Position numbers and translations under genes: made by a program
Assembly (NCBI RefSeq): GCF_030525615.1
Contig: NZ_JAUNEJ010000007.1
Coordinates: 1 to 64,000, forward strand
Direction: 5' to 3'
DNA: 64,000 nucleotides
Source of the DNA: Cutibacterium sp.
GTDB lineage: Bacteria > Actinomycetota > Actinomycetes > Propionibacteriales > Propionibacteriaceae
The notes under the pieces: model-generated
What the model was told of the DNA's origin: nothing
Seen by the model: only the letters and a program-made list of their open reading frames with translations
Database searches by the model: none
Shown: positions 55,465 through 64,000 of the stretch, piece by piece
Position numbering within the stretch: position 1 is the stretch's first letter
How the letters are laid out: each line of letters starts with the position of its first letter

Positions 55465-58400
55465 ATGCACGATCACGCCACCATTCTTGACGGCCGAGTG
55501 CGCCGTCATCTCGATGAGAAAATCCGCCCCGCCGAAACGACCACGGTGTGCCAACTCAACGTCGAATGGGCTCCTGTCACTGACACCTGTGATGGCCCGA
55601 ACAGCCGTCCCGGTATCCGTGGCCAGGGAGAACCGATTCCGATCAGCGCAGGACTGGCTCTCGACTACCAGCCTTTCCGAGTGGGCGACAAGTGGGGTCC
55701 GCCATGGGGAACGACCTGGCTCCATTTCACGGCCTCCGTACCGCCGAAACATCGGGACAACCACCTCGAGATGATCGTTGACCTCGGCGGAGTGTGGGAC
55801 TCTCCCGGGTTCCAGTCCGAAGGTCTTGTGATACGTCCCGACGGGTCTATCATCAAGGCGCTTAACCCGCGCAACACCTGGATTCCCGTCGAAACTGATA
55901 CGCACGGCCATATCGATATCTACGTCGAAGCGGCGTCCAACCCGATCTTGTTGGCTCAGCCGCCCTTTCAACCGACCGAGGACGGCGACAAGCTGACTGC
56001 ATCGACCGACGCCTACTACACCCTCAAGCGGGCCGATCTCGTTGCTGTCCATGATGATGTGCGCGAACTCATCGCCGACATCGTCACCCTGTCAGGCCTG
56101 GCAGCCGAATTACCGGAGGACTCGGAGCGCCGGTGGGAGATCCGTCGCGCGTTGGATCGTGCCATGGATCGGATCGATCTTTGTGACGTACCCGCCACGG
56201 CGTCAGCAGCTCGCAGCGAGTTGGCCCCAATCCTGGCTCGGCCGGCCCACGACTCTGCCCAGACAATGACGGCCATCGGCCATGCCCACATTGACTCTGC
56301 CTGGCTGTGGCCATTACGTGAGACCCGGCGCAAAGTCGCTCGAACCATCGCTAATCAGCTCAATTTGATCGACAATGACCCCACTCATCTCTTCGCCTTC
56401 CCAGCTGCTCAACACTCGGCATGGCTGGAACAGGACTATCCCGACCTTTTCGCCCGGTTGCAGCGGACAGTCTCCGCTGGACGGATTATCCCGGTCGGGG
56501 GTATGTGGGTGGAATCTGACGCCAACCTGCCCGGCGGTGAGTCGATGTGCCGCCAGTTGCTGTACGGGCAGCGCTATTTCATGGACAAGTTCGGCCACCA
56601 CTGCCCCGAGGTGTGGTTACCGGACTCTTTCGGCTACTCGGGGGCTCTGCCGCAGCTAGCCAAGCTGGCCGGAGCTCGCTGGTTCCTGACCCAGAAAATC
56701 TCGTGGAACCAGGTCGACAAGTTCCCCCATCATTCCTTCTGGTGGGAAGGAATTGACGGCACCCGTATCTTCACGCATTTTCCACCTGCCGACACCTACG
56801 GCTCTGATCTGTCTGCCCATGATCTCGAACACGCTCGTTCCAACTTCCAGGACAAAGGCCGCGCCAACTCCTCTCTCATTCCCTTCGGCTACGGGGATGG
56901 GGGCGGCGGCCCAACTCGCGAAATGCTCGCCCAAGCTCACCGTGTCGCTGATCTTGACGGCGCTCCGAAGGTGGCCATCGAGCCTCCAGCGGCCTTCTTC
57001 GCGCGCGCCGAGCGCGAGCACGAGGACCCAGGAACATGGGTCGGTGAGCTCTACCTCGAATTGCACCGAGGCACGTTCACCAGCCAATACGAGGTCAAGA
57101 AGGGTAATCGTCGCAACGAACATCTGTTGCGCGAGGCCGAACTGTGGTGCGCCACGGCAGCCGTACGCGGTCTGATGGATTATCCCGGTGAGCGGTTGGC
57201 CGAGATATGGCGCACCGTCTGTCTCTATCAATTCCACGACATCCTGCCCGGGTCGGCGATCTCCTGGGTGTATCGAGAAGTCGTCGCCGATCATCGTCGA
57301 ATCTCTGACGAGCTCACCGAACTCATTCACCATGCCCAAGAGCTGCTAGCCGGGGAAGGCGACCAAGAGATTGTCTTCGATTCCGCTCCGCTGCCCCGTC
57401 CGTGGGCCTCCACCGTGGCCATGGGGGCCGGGGCCAGCCCAGCCATCACCGAAAGAGTCCACGCTGAGGAAACGGCTACCGGATTCGTCGTCGACAACGG
57501 CTTACTGCGTCTTAGCGTTGACGAGCACGGACTCGTCACCCACCTGATCGACACCGCGTCCCGCCGAGACGCCATCCCTGCCGGTCAGCGAGGCAATCTG
57601 CTCCAACTTCACCCTGATTTCCCGAATATGTGGGATGCCTGGGACATCGATCCTTTCTATGCCAACGACGTCACCGATATCGATGACGGTCAGGCCACCA
57701 TGACCAGAACGGGCGAATCCGTAACCATCCGTGTCACGAGGACGTTCGGTCATTCCAGCGCCATCCAGTCGCTGACCGTCAATCCAGCAGATCCGCGCGT
57801 CAAGGTGCGCACTCATGTCGACTGGCACGAACGCGACAGCCTCCTCAAACTGGCATGGCCGGTCGACGTCCACACCGACCACGCCGATTACGAGATTGCC
57901 ATGGGCCACATCACCCGTCCCACCCACACCAACACGTCGTGGGATGCCTTCCGATTCGAGGTTCATGCCCACCGGTGGGTTTACCTGTCCGAGCCCGGTT
58001 TCGGCGTCGCCATCGCCAACTCCGGTACCTACGGGTGGAATGTGTCTCGCCATCCCAAGGACAACGGCGGCACCTGGTCGGTGGCCCGGGCCTCCCTACT
58101 CAAGGGAGCTCGCTACCCCGATCCGCGCGCTGACGAGGGAGAACACGATTTCTTCCACACTCTGCACGTCGGTGCCACTCTCCCCGACGCCGTGCGTGAC
58201 GGGTATGCCGCCAACTTGTGCGTGCGCCGCCGTCAGGGATCACCGGTCGAACCGTTGGTTAACGTTGAGGGAATCATGGTCGAGGCCATCAAGCTTGCCG
58301 AGGACGGCTCGGGTGACGTCATCGTTCGACTCTATGAACCCTATGGACGCCACGTTCACACCACAATGACGGTCAACTTCCCGGCGGCGACCGCCATTGA

Positions 58401-58548
58401 GACCGACCTGTTGGAAGAACCTCTTGCGAACAATCCACGCGCTCAAGTAGCCCCGTCAGTCATCTGCACCGACCTTTCCGGGGCGACCATCGGGCTGTCC
58501 ATGCGCCCCTTCCAGGTCGCAACCTTGAGGCTAGGACGCAACCAATGA
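55465..58548 (+). CDS. GH38 alpha-mannosidase
   Basis: 1027-residue retaining alpha-mannosidase, cytosolic (no signal peptide). The zinc motif GHAHIDSAWLWP is at 272-283 and the catalytic nucleophile is Asp387 in WLPDSFGYSG. The FHDILPGSAI segment supplies another zinc ligand. The GH38 middle and C-terminal beta domains follow at full length. Its stop overlaps the next gene by four bases. It likely trims alpha-mannosyl residues from imported glycans, such as N-glycan fragments; linkage specificity is unknown. Confidence 0.95.
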   Translation: MHDHATILDGRVRRHLDEKIRPAETTTVCQLNVEWAPVTDTCDGPNSRPGIRGQGEPIPISAGLALDYQPFRVGDKWGPPWGTTWLHFTASVPPKHRDNHLEMIVDLGGVWDSPGFQSEGLVIRPDGSIIKALNPRNTWIPVETDTHGHIDIYVEAASNPILLAQPPFQPTEDGDKLTASTDAYYTLKRADLVAVHDDVRELIADIVTLSGLAAELPEDSERRWEIRRALDRAMDRIDLCDVPATASAARSELAPILARPAHDSAQTMTAIGHAHIDSAWLWPLRETRRKVARTIANQLNLIDNDPTHLFAFPAAQHSAWLEQDYPDLFARLQRTVSAGRIIPVGGMWVESDANLPGGESMCRQLLYGQRYFMDKFGHHCPEVWLPDSFGYSGALPQLAKLAGARWFLTQKISWNQVDKFPHHSFWWEGIDGTRIFTHFPPADTYGSDLSAHDLEHARSNFQDKGRANSSLIPFGYGDGGGGPTREMLAQAHRVADLDGAPKVAIEPPAAFFARAEREHEDPGTWVGELYLELHRGTFTSQYEVKKGNRRNEHLLREAELWCATAAVRGLMDYPGERLAEIWRTVCLYQFHDILPGSAISWVYREVVADHRRISDELTELIHHAQELLAGEGDQEIVFDSAPLPRPWASTVAMGAGASPAITERVHAEETATGFVVDNGLLRLSVDEHGLVTHLIDTASRRDAIPAGQRGNLLQLHPDFPNMWDAWDIDPFYANDVTDIDDGQATMTRTGESVTIRVTRTFGHSSAIQSLTVNPADPRVKVRTHVDWHERDSLLKLAWPVDVHTDHADYEIAMGHITRPTHTNTSWDAFRFEVHAHRWVYLSEPGFGVAIANSGTYGWNVSRHPKDNGGTWSVARASLLKGARYPDPRADEGEHDFFHTLHVGATLPDAVRDGYAANLCVRRRQGSPVEPLVNVEGIMVEAIKLAEDGSGDVIVRLYEPYGRHVHTTMTVNFPAATAIETDLLEEPLANNPRAQVAPSVICTDLSGATIGLSMRPFQVATLRLGRNQ

Positions 58549-59720
58549 AGGTGGGCGTCAACTACACCCCTTCTCAGGGGTGGTTCCACAGCTGGCTTGA
58601 CCTCGATCTCGACGCCACCCGGCGCGATTTTGAGGCAATCGCGCAGCTCGGCCTCGACCACGTGCGGCTCTTTCCGCTGTGGCCGTTGCTTCAGCCCAAT
58701 CGTGGCATGGTACGTCCGCAAGCTCTCGACGATGTGGTCGCTGTCGCGCGTGTTGCCGCAGAATTCGACCTTGATGTCACAGTCGACGCTCTCAACGGGC
58801 ACCTGTCCAGTTACGACTTCCTGCCCGCATGGGTGGTCACCTGGCACGAATCGAACCTTTTTACCGATCCACGTGTCAAAGCTGGCCAAACTGACCTCAT
58901 TTGCCACCTGGCAGCACACCTGCGCGAGGAGCCGAACGTCATAGGCATGACAGTGGGCAACGAGTTTCCGCAGTATGCCGCACTGGCCCCCGGTCACCAT
59001 CATCCGATGCGCAGCGCGTGCTCTGTTGACCAAGCACAGATGTGGTTGGAGGCAATGCTGGGAGCCATGAGAGACCAGTGGCCCGACGGCCGATTCTGGT
59101 TTGGGTTCGACGACGACCTGTGGTTCGTTGATGACCATCCCTTCATACCGCGTCACGCCGTCACCCAGGGACCCTCGACGACCGTTCACTCCTGGGTGTT
59201 CGCCCACGTCGGGCCGCGATTCGGCCAGGGACATCCCGCCCTGACATGGTTCCCCCGCTATCTCCTTGAACTGGCACGTGCGTGGAGTCCTGACTCGCAA
59301 CGCCCGCTTTGGCTACAAGAAATTGGTGCCCCGCGCACTCACGTTCCCAATGACCATGCTGCCGATTTCGTGACGTCCTCCCTCGCCTCGGTAGCAAGTA
59401 CCCCTGGTCTGGAAGCAGTCACGTGGTGGTGCTCCCACGACGTCTCCCGTGACCTCCTCGATTTCCCAGAACTGGAGTATTCGTTAGGCCTCTTTACCAA
59501 CGACGGCACGCCTAAGCCCGAAGCCCTCGCTTTGTCCGAGCTGCTACCCGACTTACACAACGCTCAGCCCCAAATCGAGTCTGATGAGCCGCTGGAGTTC
59601 AGCGCCGATTGGCAGACCGGGGCAGGGCGCTCGGTGTGTTCTCCCACGGGTGACCTGTTCGCTCACTGGGTTGACGAGGCGGAACGAACCGGGAAGGCTC
59701 CGCAGCTTCGAAGGGGGTAA
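58545..59720 (+). CDS. clan GH-A glycoside hydrolase, possible beta-mannosidase
   Basis: 391-residue (beta/alpha)8 hydrolase without signal peptide. The acid/base Glu140 is in MTVGNEFPQ and the nucleophile Glu259 in LWLQEIGAPR, the clan GH-A arrangement. It resembles GH5-like enzymes; GH5_18 beta-mannosidases occur beside GH38 enzymes in bifidobacterial N-glycan loci. This makes cleavage of Man-beta-1,4-GlcNAc an attractive but unproven role. Translationally coupled to GH38. Confidence 0.8.
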   Translation: MKVGVNYTPSQGWFHSWLDLDLDATRRDFEAIAQLGLDHVRLFPLWPLLQPNRGMVRPQALDDVVAVARVAAEFDLDVTVDALNGHLSSYDFLPAWVVTWHESNLFTDPRVKAGQTDLICHLAAHLREEPNVIGMTVGNEFPQYAALAPGHHHPMRSACSVDQAQMWLEAMLGAMRDQWPDGRFWFGFDDDLWFVDDHPFIPRHAVTQGPSTTVHSWVFAHVGPRFGQGHPALTWFPRYLLELARAWSPDSQRPLWLQEIGAPRTHVPNDHAADFVTSSLASVASTPGLEAVTWWCSHDVSRDLLDFPELEYSLGLFTNDGTPKPEALALSELLPDLHNAQPQIESDEPLEFSADWQTGAGRSVCSPTGDLFAHWVDEAERTGKAPQLRRG

Positions 59721-59861
59721 GGATCTGCTCCGGGCTTGCACGCAGAAACCCCTCAGCTTGCGCGGAAACCACAGCCTTGCGCACAAACACCATGTGCGAG
59801 CAGAGGCATCACATAGCGAACCAGTGTTCAGTCCGCCCGAACACCTGCAGAACCCCCGGTT

Positions 59862-60338
59862 TCAGGAACGCGGGAACTTCTCCCGCAAGGCTGCGTCCAC
59901 CATCGCTGGCACGAACTCAGAAACGTTGCCCCCGTTGCAGGCCGCCGAACGAATCATCGAGGAACTGATCGTTCCGAACTCTCGCCCAGCCGGCAGCAAA
60001 ATCGTCTCGATCCCGCTCATGGCCTTGTTGAGGTGGGCCATCTGAAGTTCGTAATCGAAATCTCCACCAAAGCGCAGACCGCGAATAATCGCGTCAGCTC
60101 CTTGCTCGGTACAAAAATCGACCAATAGTCCGTCGACGGGGGCAACCTCAACCCCGGGGATGTCAGCGACGGCGTCCTCGACGAACGCCACTCTCTCCTC
60201 CATGGAGAAAATGCCGTTCTTCGCGGAGTTCACGGCCACTCCGACGACCACCTCGTCAACAAGCTGGGCGGCTCGGGCCACGACATCCACGTGGCCCAGG
60301 GTGATGGGGTCGAAAGATCCTGAGAAAACTGCTTTCAC
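59862..60338 (-). CDS. coaD: phosphopantetheine adenylyltransferase
   Basis: 158-residue nucleotidyltransferase for the penultimate step of CoA synthesis. The N-terminal GSFDPITLGHVDVVARAA holds the HxGH motif, and the C-terminal ISSSMIRSAACNGGNV the ATP-binding SSxxxR. It is coupled to rsmD by a four-base overlap. The 141 bp between it and the GH gene contains no gene. Confidence 0.96.
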   Translation of the reverse strand: MKAVFSGSFDPITLGHVDVVARAAQLVDEVVVGVAVNSAKNGIFSMEERVAFVEDAVADIPGVEVAPVDGLLVDFCTEQGADAIIRGLRFGGDFDYELQMAHLNKAMSGIETILLPAGREFGTISSSMIRSAACNGGNVSEFVPAMVDAALREKFPRS

Positions 60339-60928
60339 TGCTGCTCCATGGACTCACGGTTGCGTTGAGCGTAGTAGACGACGGTTTCGCCATACCGAGA
60401 ATTCCACGACTCAAAACCCTCTGGAAAGTGAGGGGATCGACTTCGTCGTGACCTCTCCACCACCAGCAATCCGTCGTGGGCCAGAGCGTGCTGGGTGGTG
60501 GACGCAATGAGGCTGTCCATGACGTCATCGGCCACGTCGTAGGGCGGGTCGAACCATACGATGTCGAAGGTCTGCCGATTACCGGATAGAAATGCCGACA
60601 CCGGCTGGGAAACCACCTGAATCTTGAGCCGTGTCGCTCGGGAATTGTCCTTCATGACACTACATGCGGCGCGATCCCGATCGACCGCAATGACCGACGA
60701 GGCTCCTCTACTGGCAGCCTCGAGAGCCACAGCTCCGGACCCGGCGAACAAGTCGCAGAATGCTTGACCGGCCAGCTGGTCCTCGGGAGCCTCGTCAGCC
60801 GTGCCATTCCAGGCAGCTAAGGCCGAAAAGACGGCCTCGCGCACCCGATCAGTCGTCGGACGTGTGAGTCGCCCCGCCGGGGTGGCAAGGCGTTGCCCGC
60901 CTGCACGACCCGCGATAATCCTGCTCAC
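60335..60928 (-). CDS. rsmD: 16S rRNA (guanine966-N2)-methyltransferase
   Basis: 197-residue Rossmann methyltransferase modifying G966 of 16S rRNA. SAM motif DLFAGSGAVALEAASRGA and catalytic WFDPPYD are intact, after the N-terminal RIIAGRAGGQRLATPAG. Usually follows recG; here a divergent PNPOx gene intervenes. Confidence 0.95.
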   Translation of the reverse strand: MSRIIAGRAGGQRLATPAGRLTRPTTDRVREAVFSALAAWNGTADEAPEDQLAGQAFCDLFAGSGAVALEAASRGASSVIAVDRDRAACSVMKDNSRATRLKIQVVSQPVSAFLSGNRQTFDIVWFDPPYDVADDVMDSLIASTTQHALAHDGLLVVERSRRSRSPHFPEGFESWNSRYGETVVYYAQRNRESMEQQ

Positions 60929-61070
60929 CCTTACAGGCTACCGGCAGCACTTGTCGAGCACATCTGCCTTCCGCAGGACTCTTGGTCATGTGGCGCGGCA
61001 TTGTCATCGACCTCGGCAACTTTGTGCCCGTCGACTCCCAAAATGGACCGTGTTCAGGAAGAATGGACTC

Positions 61071-61493
61071 ATGAGTAATGAGGAGAACCCGATTGCCGAG
61101 GTCCCGCAGGACAGCTGCTGGGGCTATCTGGACACCGCAGAGGTTGGCCGTCTGGCCACCAGCGTCAACGACCAACCTGAGGTCTTCCCTGTCAATTACG
61201 TCGTCGACGGACAAAGTGTCGTCTTCCGCACCGCAGCTGGCAGCAAGCTTGAAGACATCGTCGCCAACAACCGTGTTGCCTTCGAAGCCGACGGCTGGTC
61301 CGAAGAGACTGGCTGGTCGGTCGTCGTGCGCGGGATCGCCGAGGTCATCACCGATGAGGCCGAACTCGCCCTGTGTGACAAAATGCCCCTGCTCCCGTGG
61401 GTGCCGACCATCAAACGTAATTATGTGCGTATCCAGGCCGATGAGATCACCGGACGCACTTTCGCTTTCGGTCCCGAACCCCAGGACAACTGA
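61071..61493 (+). CDS. PNPOx-like flavin-binding protein
   Basis: 140-residue split-barrel protein of the pyridoxamine-phosphate-oxidase superfamily (GRLATSVNDQPEVFPVNYVVDGQSVVFRTAAGSKLEDI). It could bind FMN, haem or F420; the substrate cannot be told. The start at 61071 follows AGGAAG. The last 18 bases, including the stop, are duplicated in tandem. It lies between rsmD and recG on the opposite strand. Confidence 0.88.
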   Translation: MSNEENPIAEVPQDSCWGYLDTAEVGRLATSVNDQPEVFPVNYVVDGQSVVFRTAAGSKLEDIVANNRVAFEADGWSEETGWSVVVRGIAEVITDEAELALCDKMPLLPWVPTIKRNYVRIQADEITGRTFAFGPEPQDN

Positions 61494-61511
61494 GAACCCC
61501 AGGACAACTGA
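61476..61511 (+). repeat. perfect 18-bp tandem duplication at a gene end
   Basis: GAACCCCAGGACAACTGA occurs twice head to tail. Each copy ends in TGA, so the first closes the PNPOx gene and the second is a duplicated stop region. It probably arose by replication slippage. Confidence 0.9.
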
Positions 61512-61569
61512 GACCTTTCTCGGGTCATCACTGCCGCCGTTCGTGACGGCCAGCTCAGCCCTGCTCCAT

Positions 61570-63798
61570 TCAGCCCTGCTCCATGAGATCGCCTTCGGCC
61601 AACATCTCTGTTGCCGTGACGACATCAAGCAGCCTGGGGTCCTCGGGATTCTCCCTGACCCACCGCTCCGCGAGGTCCTTCGACGCGGTGACGATGTCGG
61701 CGTGATCGAGAACCCGCAGAAGCCGCAGCGGCGAGGAATACCCCGATTGCGACGATCCGAGCACATTGCCCTCGTGGCGCTGGGCCAAATCCAATTCCGC
61801 GAGCTGGAATCCGTCGCGAGATGACGCCACAGCAGCCAGCCGCTCACGAGCTGGTGACCCGGGAGGGGCGGTCGTCACCAACAAGCACAGGCCAGGCAGT
61901 TTGCCTCGCCCGATACGTCCACGCAGCTGGTGCAACTGCGAGACGCCGAAACGATCAGCGTCCATAATCACCATCATGGTGGCATTGGGGACGTCAACAC
62001 CGACCTCGATGACCGTGGTGGAGATGAGCACCTGCGACTCTCCGCTAGCAAACCGGTCCATGACGGCCTTCTTCTCATCGGTGTCCAGCCGGGAATGAAG
62101 GGCTTCGATTCGCAGCCCGGAAAGCGGACCGCCGGCCAGCCGGGGAGCAAGCTCCTCGACCGCAGCCGTCGGCGAGCGACCGCCTTCAACGTCATCGGCA
62201 TCATCGCTGCTGATACGGGGACACACCACGAAGACCTGATGTCCCGCTACACACTCTTCCCGGATACGTTCCCATGCACGTGTCAGCCAGGAACGGTGGG
62301 CAGGCAGGTCGACGACGGTGGTCTGGATGTCGGCGCGTCCCGACGGTAATTCCCGCAAGGTGGATACTTCCAGATCACCGAAGACCGTCATGGCAACAGT
62401 GCGAGGAATCGGGGTTGCAGTGAGGACAAGCTCGTGAGGCCGAGCACCATCGCCTGTTGTCAACACACTGCGCTGCTCGACGCCGAAGCGGTGCTGCTCG
62501 TCGACGACGACCAGACCAATGGTGTTGTAGACGACTCTTCCTGACAGCAGGGCATGGGTTCCGATGATGATTCCCGCCGCTCCTGAAGCGATGTCAGCCA
62601 GAGCGGCTCGGGTTCCGGCTGTCTTCATCGAGCCGGTCAGCAGGGCAACCCCGGTGGAGTTTTCCGGAGCGTCCAGACCATCACCGGAGGCAAGCTCCCC
62701 CAGCATTGCAGTGATAGTGGCGTAATGCTGCTGTGCAAGCACCTCAGTCGGTGCCAGAAGGACGGCTTGATAGCCGGCGTCAACCACTTGGAGCATGGCT
62801 CTCAAAGCGACGAAGGTCTTGCCGGAACCGACCTCTCCCTGCAGCAGCCGGTGCATGGGGTGATCGGAGGACAAGTCGTCGTCGATAACCCGGCTGATCT
62901 CGTCCTGGCCTGCTGTTGGGGTAAACGGAAGTCTCGACTCGAAAGCTGCCAGCAGGCCGTTATCACGACGCCGACACGCCGGAGCGTCATGACTGTCGGC
63001 GCTGCGCCGTCGCACCGCCATCGTCACCTGGGTGGAGATGGCCTCTTCCCACACCAGCCGCTGGGCGCCACGATGGGCTTCGGCTACCGAATGCGGGTGA
63101 TGGATCGCGTGATAGGCCTGCCACAAACTCGGCAGATCAGCTTCTTGCCGAATCCATTCCGGCAGGGTGTCTTCGAGTTCAGGGGTGGAGTCCAGGAGCA
63201 TTGACTCCACCGAGGCGATCTCCCACGTGCGCAGCTTCGACGTCTGCGGGTACAAACCGAGCAGGCCGTGACGCTGTACCTGGGCGGCCATCACCTTGCC
63301 CTCCTCGCGGCCTGCCACCACCTTGCCGTTACGGTCAATCATGACGAAATCAGGGTGGACAAGCTGAGGATTGCCCCGGAACTCCCCCACTTTGCCGACG
63401 AAAATGCCGTGGGTATGAGCCGAGAAGATGCGTTGCCAATACGAGACGATATGGGGTCTGCCGAAAAAAACCACCGGGAGCCGCGCGTTGCCGTCGGACA
63501 GCATGACCTCAAGTCGCTGGCGTGGTCGTCGTTCCCGGCCAGTGACAGTTTTGTTGGTGTGAACCTCCAGCCCAACGACATCGGCTACCAAGGCAACCTC
63601 AGTATCAACGACGAGGTGAGACAGATCAGTGGTCTCTGTTCCCGTCAGATAGCGGCGAGGCAGATGGCCAAGAGCGTCACCGACAGTCTCGACGTGCAGC
63701 GCAGAGAAAGCCTTGGCTGTCTTGGCACCCACCGCCTCGGCCAACGGACGATGAAGTTCCTGCTGAGTGCGGGTATGCCACCTGGTCACTGCGTTCAC
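61570..63798 (-). CDS. recG: ATP-dependent DNA helicase RecG
   Basis: 742-residue SF2 helicase that remodels stalled replication forks. An N-terminal OB wedge domain (about 60-150) precedes helicase motifs: Walker A LQGEVGSGKTFVAL, motif II VVDEQHRFGVEQR, TATPIPRT, and the C-terminal TRG-like segment (QRHEGNVLGSSQSGY). Somewhat longer than E. coli RecG, with an insert near 265-290. Next to rpmB, as in many actinobacteria. Confidence 0.96.
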   Translation of the reverse strand: MNAVTRWHTRTQQELHRPLAEAVGAKTAKAFSALHVETVGDALGHLPRRYLTGTETTDLSHLVVDTEVALVADVVGLEVHTNKTVTGRERRPRQRLEVMLSDGNARLPVVFFGRPHIVSYWQRIFSAHTHGIFVGKVGEFRGNPQLVHPDFVMIDRNGKVVAGREEGKVMAAQVQRHGLLGLYPQTSKLRTWEIASVESMLLDSTPELEDTLPEWIRQEADLPSLWQAYHAIHHPHSVAEAHRGAQRLVWEEAISTQVTMAVRRRSADSHDAPACRRRDNGLLAAFESRLPFTPTAGQDEISRVIDDDLSSDHPMHRLLQGEVGSGKTFVALRAMLQVVDAGYQAVLLAPTEVLAQQHYATITAMLGELASGDGLDAPENSTGVALLTGSMKTAGTRAALADIASGAAGIIIGTHALLSGRVVYNTIGLVVVDEQHRFGVEQRSVLTTGDGARPHELVLTATPIPRTVAMTVFGDLEVSTLRELPSGRADIQTTVVDLPAHRSWLTRAWERIREECVAGHQVFVVCPRISSDDADDVEGGRSPTAAVEELAPRLAGGPLSGLRIEALHSRLDTDEKKAVMDRFASGESQVLISTTVIEVGVDVPNATMMVIMDADRFGVSQLHQLRGRIGRGKLPGLCLLVTTAPPGSPARERLAAVASSRDGFQLAELDLAQRHEGNVLGSSQSGYSSPLRLLRVLDHADIVTASKDLAERWVRENPEDPRLLDVVTATEMLAEGDLMEQG

Positions 63799-63859
63799 GT
63801 GGCCACCGTACCGGTCGGCAATGACATCTACACCGACGGCTGCCGCAGCTCGCGCCTAT

Positions 63860-63889
63860 AAAGACAAAGAACCCGCCATACGGCGGGTT
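63860..63889 (-). terminator. rpmB terminator
   Basis: On the minus strand AACCCGCC-GTAT-GGCGGGTT is followed by CTTTGTCTTT, 20 bases after the rpmB stop. Clear intrinsic terminator that separates rpmB from recG. Confidence 0.85.
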
Positions 63890-63908
63890 TCATCGTCGAA
63901 CGTGCTGT

Positions 63909-64000
63909 TCAGCGGCTGACGCGGCCAGCCTTAATACACGAGGTGCACACGTTCAAGCGCTTGTGCGTGCCGTTTTCGACGACACGGACGCGCTGGATGT
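63909..64000 (-). CDS. rpmB: 50S ribosomal protein L28, C-terminal part
   Basis: Partial gene cut by the window edge. The last 29 residues, IQRVRVVENGTHKRLNVCTSC then IKAGRVSR, match the end of L28 with a CxxC pair. The N-terminal half lies beyond 64000. Confidence 0.9.
   Translation of the reverse strand, partial: IQRVRVVENGTHKRLNVCTSCIKAGRVSR

Noticed and set aside
1..64000. CRISPR arrays, prophage or complete insertion sequences
   Set aside because: No regularly spaced repeats, cas genes, phage structural genes or intact transposases were seen; only the IS481 remnant.

Overview
The window reads as chromosomal DNA of a high-GC Gram-positive bacterium of the Propionibacteriaceae, most probably Cutibacterium acnes or a close relative. 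The evidence is the actinobacterial housekeeping order (rpmB-recG-rsmD-coaD, DUF177-rpmF-rnc-mutM, ftsY-ffh-amidohydrolase-rpsP-KH-rimM-trmD, rplS-lepB-rnhB-DUF2469-yraN-comM-dprA, infC-rpmI-rplT-pheST), a DUF3090 cluster, a Wood-Werkman-type sdhCAB, a secreted acylglycerol-lipase-like enzyme and an LPXTG surface protein. The species name is inference. No sequence search was possible.

Layout. 0-10.4 kb: tyrS, argR, a BioQ-like TetR regulator divergent from bioB with two perfect palindromic operators, pheST, an RNA methyltransferase and infC-rpmI-rplT. infC starts at ATC behind an attenuator-like leader hairpin. 10.4-18.6 kb: SseB-like protein, hisEG, pnuC, a decaying cluster (SCO1664-like and histidine-phosphatase pseudogenes around an intact DUF3090 gene), aldo/keto reductase, gltA preceded by a collapsed M20 peptidase, and tRNA-Leu(GAG). 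18.9-24.6 kb: a frameshifted coiled-coil/CAP surface protein, an 870-bp gene-free region, a secreted lipase and a CsbD protein. 24.6-44.6 kb: ogt, dprA-comM-yraN, two DnaA boxes, DUF2469-rnhB-lepB-rplS, sdhCAB, trmD-rimM-khpA-rpsP, amidohydrolase, ffh, ftsY, GtrA, mutM, rnc, rpmF and DUF177. No smc lies between mutM and ftsY.

44.6-59.8 kb is an accessory insert in a normally contiguous housekeeping string (coaD to DUF177). It encodes a Tat-type lipoprotein and two permeases of a sugar ABC importer, a LacI repressor with two matching operators, a decayed GH31 enzyme, a GH38 alpha-mannosidase and a clan GH-A hydrolase. Together these suggest uptake and trimming of mannose-containing glycans, possibly host N-glycans. 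Nested inside it at 48.37-52.29 kb is a lower-GC island: a small secreted peptide, an ABC ATPase, a 787-residue FtsX-type permease and a broken IS481-like transposase. A 57-bp direct repeat of the lacI 3' end bounds the island. This peptide/exporter island is the best candidate for a poorly described system.

59.8-64 kb returns to housekeeping: coaD, rsmD, a PNPOx-like flavoprotein, recG and the C-terminal part of rpmB.
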